From Allopusillimonas sp048270225 (GTDB lineage: Bacteria; Pseudomonadota; Gammaproteobacteria; Burkholderiales; Burkholderiaceae_B): 64,000 bases of DNA. The number at the start of each line of letters is the position of its first letter. The stretch's first letter is position 1. Shown here one piece after another: positions 60,107-64,000 of this stretch. The DNA lies in NCBI GenBank assembly GCA_048270225.1, contig JBLWTG010000011.1, forward strand, positions 1-64,000, in the 5' to 3' direction. Position numbers and translations under genes: made by a program. The notes beneath the pieces are model-generated. The model ran no database searches. It was not told the origin of the DNA and saw only the letters and a list, made by a program, of their open reading frames with translations.

Positions 60107-61411
60107 ATGGGTGGCGACAAGAAAATGTCCGGGAAACAAAAAGAAGACGGCCTGTATTTCGGCTGGGTTATTGTCTGTGCGGCAACGCTGCTGACACTGT
60201 TGACGGTCGGCATGCGCTTGAGCGTCGGGCCATTTTTCCTGCCCATCGCCAGGGACATGGGCCTGTCGCGCAGCGAACTTTCAGGCGTCGTGGCGACCGG
60301 CATGATGGTCTACGGCTTGGCCATGCCGCTGGCCGGCCAGCTGGTCAGCGCCTGGGGCACGCGCGTGGTGCTGCTGCTTGGCGCCGCCATCGTGGCCGGC
60401 TCCATTGTAGGCACCATACAGGCCAGCAGCGTCGCCAGCCTGACGCTGTCCTTCGGCATCTGCCTGTCCATAGGCCTGGCCTTTACCAGCCCGGTCAGCC
60501 TGACACCCGTCATCAGCCGTTGGTTCGTACGCCAGCGCGGCATGGCACTGTTCCTGCTGTCGGCCGGCTCCATGGCCGGCATCGCCATCCTGACGCCCGC
60601 ATTCACCTGGGCCATCGAAACCATCGGATGGCGCGAAACCATGATGGGGTTCGCCGTCCTGTTCGCATTGATTGCTGTGCCCACCGCCCTTTTCGTGATC
60701 CGCGAACAGGCGCCCGAGCATGCCGACATGTTCACGGGCAAGGCACCCAGGCGCGCCGGCAAGGGCGCAAAACCAGCGGCGGCAAGAAGCTTTGCCATGC
60801 CCAGCCAGGCGCCCAGCCTGCGCATGAAGGACGCTGTGCGAACCCTGCCCTTCTGGCAGCTCACGCTGGGGTTGTTCGCCTGCGGATTCAGCATGAATCT
60901 GCTGGGCACGCACGGCGTGCCCATGCTGATGGATCATGGCTTCGGCCCGCACACCAGCTCCTACGGCATTGCACTCATCGGTGTCGTCGCCATTTTCAGC
61001 TCCTTCGCGCTTGGCCGGCTCTCGGATATCGTGCAGCGACGCAATATCCTGGCGCTGATCTACATTGTGCGCGGTCTGGGTTTCTTTGGACTGGTCGAAG
61101 CCGCCGCGCCCTGGCAGCTGTACAGCGTGGCCGCCATCGGCGGCATCGTCTGGGCGGGCAGCGTCGCCCTGTCATCGGCCATCATGGCCGATGTCTACGG
61201 CACCCGGCTGGTCGGCGTACTCTGCGGCTGGGCCTATGTCGGCCATCAGCTGGGCGGCACGCTGAGCTCCTGGCTGGGCGGCTGGGCCTATGAGGTGTTC
61301 CATACCCACCTGATCGCCTTCGGTCTGGCAGGTATTCTCCTGTTTGCCGCAGCGGCCATTTCGCTGCGGCTTCCGCTGCGAGGTACGCAGCTGCGCATGC
61401 AGCCAGCCTGA
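60107..61411 (+). CDS. Major facilitator superfamily transporter
   Basis: 434 residues with twelve helices in two six-helix halves and a charged central loop (APRRAGKGAKPAAARSF). FGWVIVCAATLLTLLTVGMR at the N-terminus and the GRLSDIVQRRNI loop resemble MFS carriers of the oxalate/monocarboxylate (OFA-MCT) type. It follows the RraA-like gene by 129 bases and probably belongs to the same regulon, as a second uptake route or an exporter. An ATG at 60125 is an alternative start. Its stop codon overlaps the T-run of the argD terminator. Confidence 0.9.
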   Translation: MGGDKKMSGKQKEDGLYFGWVIVCAATLLTLLTVGMRLSVGPFFLPIARDMGLSRSELSGVVATGMMVYGLAMPLAGQLVSAWGTRVVLLLGAAIVAGSIVGTIQASSVASLTLSFGICLSIGLAFTSPVSLTPVISRWFVRQRGMALFLLSAGSMAGIAILTPAFTWAIETIGWRETMMGFAVLFALIAVPTALFVIREQAPEHADMFTGKAPRRAGKGAKPAAARSFAMPSQAPSLRMKDAVRTLPFWQLTLGLFACGFSMNLLGTHGVPMLMDHGFGPHTSSYGIALIGVVAIFSSFALGRLSDIVQRRNILALIYIVRGLGFFGLVEAAAPWQLYSVAAIGGIVWAGSVALSSAIMADVYGTRLVGVLCGWAYVGHQLGGTLSSWLGGWAYEVFHTHLIAFGLAGILLFAAAAISLRLPLRGTQLRMQPA

Positions 61412-61437
61412 AAAAAGGCCCGCATTGCTGCGGGCCT
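61411..61437 (-). terminator. Intrinsic terminator after the ArgD-like gene
   Basis: Read on the minus strand: AGGCCCGCA-GCAA-TGCGGGCCT, a nine-pair stem followed by six T. It lies 31 bases past the aminotransferase stop and its T-run overlaps the end of the MFS gene. On the plus strand it forms the same stem but with a poor tail. Confidence 0.85.
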
Positions 61438-61467
61438 GCTCAATAGATCAATGCGTCGAGGACCTGG

Positions 61468-62658
61468 TCAAGCACGCACCTTGGCAATGACATCGTCCAG
61501 CATGGTCAGCATCTGATCGATTTCTTTTTCCGTGACGTTAAGCGCCGGCATGAAGCGCAGCAGCGTGGGGCGCGGCGCATTGAGCAGCAGGCCTTCCGGT
61601 CCCATGTCGCGTGCCGCATCGACGATGGCCCCGCCGTCTTCGCGATCCATGATCAAGGCCCGCAGCAGCCCTTCGCCACGCTCGCCCTGCATGCCCCACT
61701 TAGAGGACAGGGACAGCAGGCCCTGGGAAAGCTGTTTGGCGCGCGCGTTGACGCTATCCAGGAAGCCGGGCGCCATCAGCGTATCGAACACCGCCACGCC
61801 GGCGGCCGTCATCAGCGGATTGCCATTGTAGGTACCGCCCTGGTCGCCGTGCTTGAACACCGAGACCTCTTCGCGCGCGCACAGCGCCGCCAGCGGAACC
61901 CCCCCGCCGATACCCTTGCCCAGCGTCATGATGTCGGGCTGGATGCCGGACAGCTCGTAGGCGAACAGCTTGCCGCTGCGGCCATAGCCTGTCTGCACTT
62001 CGTCCACGATCAGCAGCAGGCCTTTTTCGTCCGCCAGGGCACGCAGGCCCTGCATGAATTCGGTGGTGGCGGGAATCACGCCGGCCTCGCCCTGAATGGG
62101 CTCCAGCATGATGGCCACGGTCTGGTCGTCGATCAGGGCGCGCACCGAATCAAGATCGTTCAGGTCTGCCTTGGGAAAGCCTTCGACCTGGGGCGCGAAA
62201 ATGCGATCCCAGCCCGGCTTGCCCGACGCCGACATCGTCGCCAGCGTGCGGCCATGGAAACTGTGATCGAAGGTGATGATCTTGTAGGCCCCATCGCGCT
62301 TGAGCTGGCCCCATTTGCGGGCCAGCTTGATGGCGCCCTCGTTGGCCTCGGCGCCGCTATTGGCGAAAAAGACCCGATCAAAACAGGAGGCGCCCGTGAT
62401 GCGCTTGGCCAGCTCCATCGACGGCTTGTTATAGAACGCGGGCGAGGGATTGATCAGTGCGGACGCCTGACTGTTGAGCGCCTTTACAACCGACGGCGGA
62501 CAATGGCCCAGCGAGTTCACCGCCCAGCCCTGCACGAAATCCAGATATCGCTTGCCGTTGTGATCCTCAAGCCACGAGCCTTGCCCGCGCACGAAAACCA
62601 GCTCGGGACGCGTGGTAATGTCCATAAGCGCGTCCACACCCGACCGATCGAATTTCAT
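61468..62658 (-). CDS. Class III aminotransferase, ArgD-like (acetylornithine/succinylornithine)
   Basis: 396 residues. PLP enzyme motifs: FANSGAEANEGAIKLARKW, FDHSFHGRTLATMSASGKPG, PIQGEAGVIPAT, LLIVDEVQTGYGRSGK, IMTLGKGIGGGVPLAAL (Schiff-base Lys) and GGTYNGNPLMTAAG. It most resembles acetylornithine aminotransferase but lacks arginine-pathway neighbours, so a related omega-aminotransferase role cannot be excluded. ATG 62658 starts at MKFDRSGVDALMDITTRP; the frame upstream is unlike the family. It has a clear terminator. Confidence 0.88.
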   Translation of the reverse strand: MKFDRSGVDALMDITTRPELVFVRGQGSWLEDHNGKRYLDFVQGWAVNSLGHCPPSVVKALNSQASALINPSPAFYNKPSMELAKRITGASCFDRVFFANSGAEANEGAIKLARKWGQLKRDGAYKIITFDHSFHGRTLATMSASGKPGWDRIFAPQVEGFPKADLNDLDSVRALIDDQTVAIMLEPIQGEAGVIPATTEFMQGLRALADEKGLLLIVDEVQTGYGRSGKLFAYELSGIQPDIMTLGKGIGGGVPLAALCAREEVSVFKHGDQGGTYNGNPLMTAAGVAVFDTLMAPGFLDSVNARAKQLSQGLLSLSSKWGMQGERGEGLLRALIMDREDGGAIVDAARDMGPEGLLLNAPRPTLLRFMPALNVTEKEIDQMLTMLDDVIAKVRA

Positions 62659-62726
62659 GATGACATCCTGTAGTAATAAAAGAGAGGAGATGGCAGCAAA
62701 TCCAGGGACTCCCTGAGCGAGGCATT

Positions 62727-63623
62727 TTACCCCACCATGCGCCGCGCCGCGGATAGCCTGCCCAGCAACCTGAGGCCGAACAGATTTACCGCCAGACCCA
62801 GCATCACCACCGCCCCACCATACCACTGCACGGGCGCCAGGTGCTCATCGAGCAGGATCGCGGACGAAATCAGGCCAAGCACCGGCACCAGCAGACTGAG
62901 CGGCGCCACCTTGCCCGCCGGATGTCGGGCAAGCAGTCGCCCCCACAGCGAGTAGCCGATGACAGTGGCGACCCCGGCCAGATACACCACGGCCAGCACG
63001 CCCACATGGCTGATGCCGGCCAGGCTGGACCAGATCAGCGCCGGCCCCTCGTATACCCAGGACAATGCAAGAAAAGGCAGCGGCGGTATCAGGGCGCCCC
63101 ACACAACCAGCGGCAGCATGTCGATCTTGCCCGCGCCCTTGACCACAATATTGCCCGACGCCCAGCACAGGGCGGCGAGCAGCGTCAGCAGGAAGCCGAG
63201 CAGTGTCATGGTTCCTGGCGCGGCGCCCAGCTCGATCAATGCCAGGCCGCCCGCGGCCACCGCCATGCCCAGCAGATTATTCCAGCGCAGCCGCTCGCCC
63301 ATGAAGACGGCAGCAATCAGCACAGTAAAGAACGCCTGCGCCTGCAGCACCAGCGAAGCCAGGCCTGCAGGCATGCCCACAGACATGGCAACAAAGAGGA
63401 ATACGAACTGCCCCAGGCTGATGGTGAGTCCGTAGAGCACTATGATGCGCCAGGGCAGCTGCGGACGCCTGATGAAGAACACTGCGGGCAAGGCCACGAA
63501 GGTAAAGCGCAGGGCGCCCAGCAGCAGCGGCGGCACTTCGCTCAGCCCAAGCTTGATCACGACGAAATTCAGGCCCCAGGCGACGATCACCACCAGCGCC
63601 GCCAGCATATCCCTCAATGGCAT
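62727..63623 (-). CDS. EamA/DMT-family permease
   Basis: 298 residues with ten helices arranged as two EamA repeats (AALVVIVAWGLNFVVIKLGL and LLTLLAALCWASGNIVVKGA). These proteins export amino acids or other small metabolites. ATG 63623 fits the first helix. It lies 68 bases upstream of the ArgD-like gene on the same strand, so it may export a product of that pathway. Confidence 0.9.
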   Translation of the reverse strand: MPLRDMLAALVVIVAWGLNFVVIKLGLSEVPPLLLGALRFTFVALPAVFFIRRPQLPWRIIVLYGLTISLGQFVFLFVAMSVGMPAGLASLVLQAQAFFTVLIAAVFMGERLRWNNLLGMAVAAGGLALIELGAAPGTMTLLGFLLTLLAALCWASGNIVVKGAGKIDMLPLVVWGALIPPLPFLALSWVYEGPALIWSSLAGISHVGVLAVVYLAGVATVIGYSLWGRLLARHPAGKVAPLSLLVPVLGLISSAILLDEHLAPVQWYGGAVVMLGLAVNLFGLRLLGRLSAARRMVG

Positions 63624-63770
63624 GCAAATACCCTTACCGAAACGGGGCCGCCCCCGCGAATCACCAGACTTCCGAAAGCGGTATTATGCGCCTGACGGCA
63701 CGGGCCTGTTTTATGCCTGCGTCTTCCCCTGAAACTCCCGCAATGCAACGACTCAGGCAGACCCCGCTCC

Positions 63771-64000
63771 ATGACCCCCCGCATCCTCAGCCTACACAGC
63801 TATCCCGTCAAATCCTGCGCCGGCATCAGCCATGACCAGGCCCTCGTCCATCGCGGCGGATTGCCCATGGACCGCCACTGGGTCATTGTCGATGCCAAAG
63901 GCATCTTCATGACGCAGCGGCAGTATGCGCGCATGGCGCTGGTGCAGCCAGGCCTGCCGGAGGGCAACGAAGGCGCGCTGACGCTGTCGGCGCCAGGCAT
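63771..64000 (+). CDS. MOSC-domain protein, N-terminal part (cut by window edge)
   Basis: From ATG 63771 the frame gives MTPRILSLHSYPVKSCAGIS, then LPMDRHWVIVDAKGIFMTQRQ and stays open to the edge. This is the beta-barrel domain of YcbX-like MOSC proteins, molybdenum-cofactor enzymes that reduce N-hydroxylated compounds. The catalytic MOSC half with its Cys is beyond the window. It is divergent from the EamA gene. Confidence 0.82.
   Translation, partial: MTPRILSLHSYPVKSCAGISHDQALVHRGGLPMDRHWVIVDAKGIFMTQRQYARMALVQPGLPEGNEGALTLSAPG

Overview
The window reads as one chromosome segment of a GC-rich betaproteobacterium, most likely Burkholderiales/Alcaligenaceae (Bordetella, Achromobacter or Pusillimonas-like). 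This is inference from gene content: the smg-topB neighbourhood, a topoisomerase III with a Lys/Ala-rich tail, two TRAP systems and a TctC-type receptor, many LysR regulators, and a glyoxylate operon ending in TtuD-type glycerate kinase and pyruvate kinase. I found no rRNA, tRNA, CRISPR array or prophage.

Layout. 1-144: the end of an IS200/IS605 element. 354-6934: smg, gluQ, a large GDYXXLXY-type membrane protein and topB. 6935-7360: a non-coding block of short diverged repeats. 7361-12164 (minus): a TRAP carboxylate transporter and an acetohydroxyacid-synthase-like enzyme. 12262-16524: a SET-domain protein with a poly-lysine tail, then LysR, CaiB-type CoA transferase, HMG-CoA-lyase-like enzyme and a VOC protein. 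16535-17529 (minus): a VUT-family transporter and an atypical QueF-like protein. 17866-20770: a second TRAP system. 20783-22808 (minus): AMP nucleosidase and a deoxyribosyltransferase-like protein. 23031-24258: an AEC permease and pterin dehydratase.

24441-53653 is dominated by purine catabolism. GuaD and XdhABC take guanine and hypoxanthine to urate. PuuD, UraH and UraD give allantoin, PuuE gives allantoate, and AllA releases glyoxylate from ureidoglycolate. Gcl, Hyi, tartronate semialdehyde reductase, glycerate 2-kinase and pyruvate kinase take glyoxylate to pyruvate, while GlcB sends it to malate. An AzgA-type purine permease feeds the route. The allantoate-to-ureidoglycolate step is missing here. 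A separate cassette (HutC-type GntR, MBL hydrolase, TctC receptor, alpha/beta hydrolase; 28133-31842) interrupts the purine genes.

53840-54036 holds a small antitoxin gene followed by a toxin remnant. 54023-61411 is a GntR-controlled cluster: NitT/TauT-type ABC transporter, IlvD/Edd-family dehydratase, RraA-like aldolase and an MFS permease. The window ends with an ArgD-like aminotransferase, an EamA permease and the start of a MOSC-domain protein.

The most unusual points are the QueF-like protein that keeps the active-site Cys but has lost the Asp and NADPH motif, the SET protein with its own lysine tail next to a genome that also encodes a histone-H1-like TopB tail, the broken toxin-antitoxin pair, the dehydratase/RraA/ABC catabolic cluster of unknown substrate, and several strong palindromes placed exactly where the adjacent regulators should bind.
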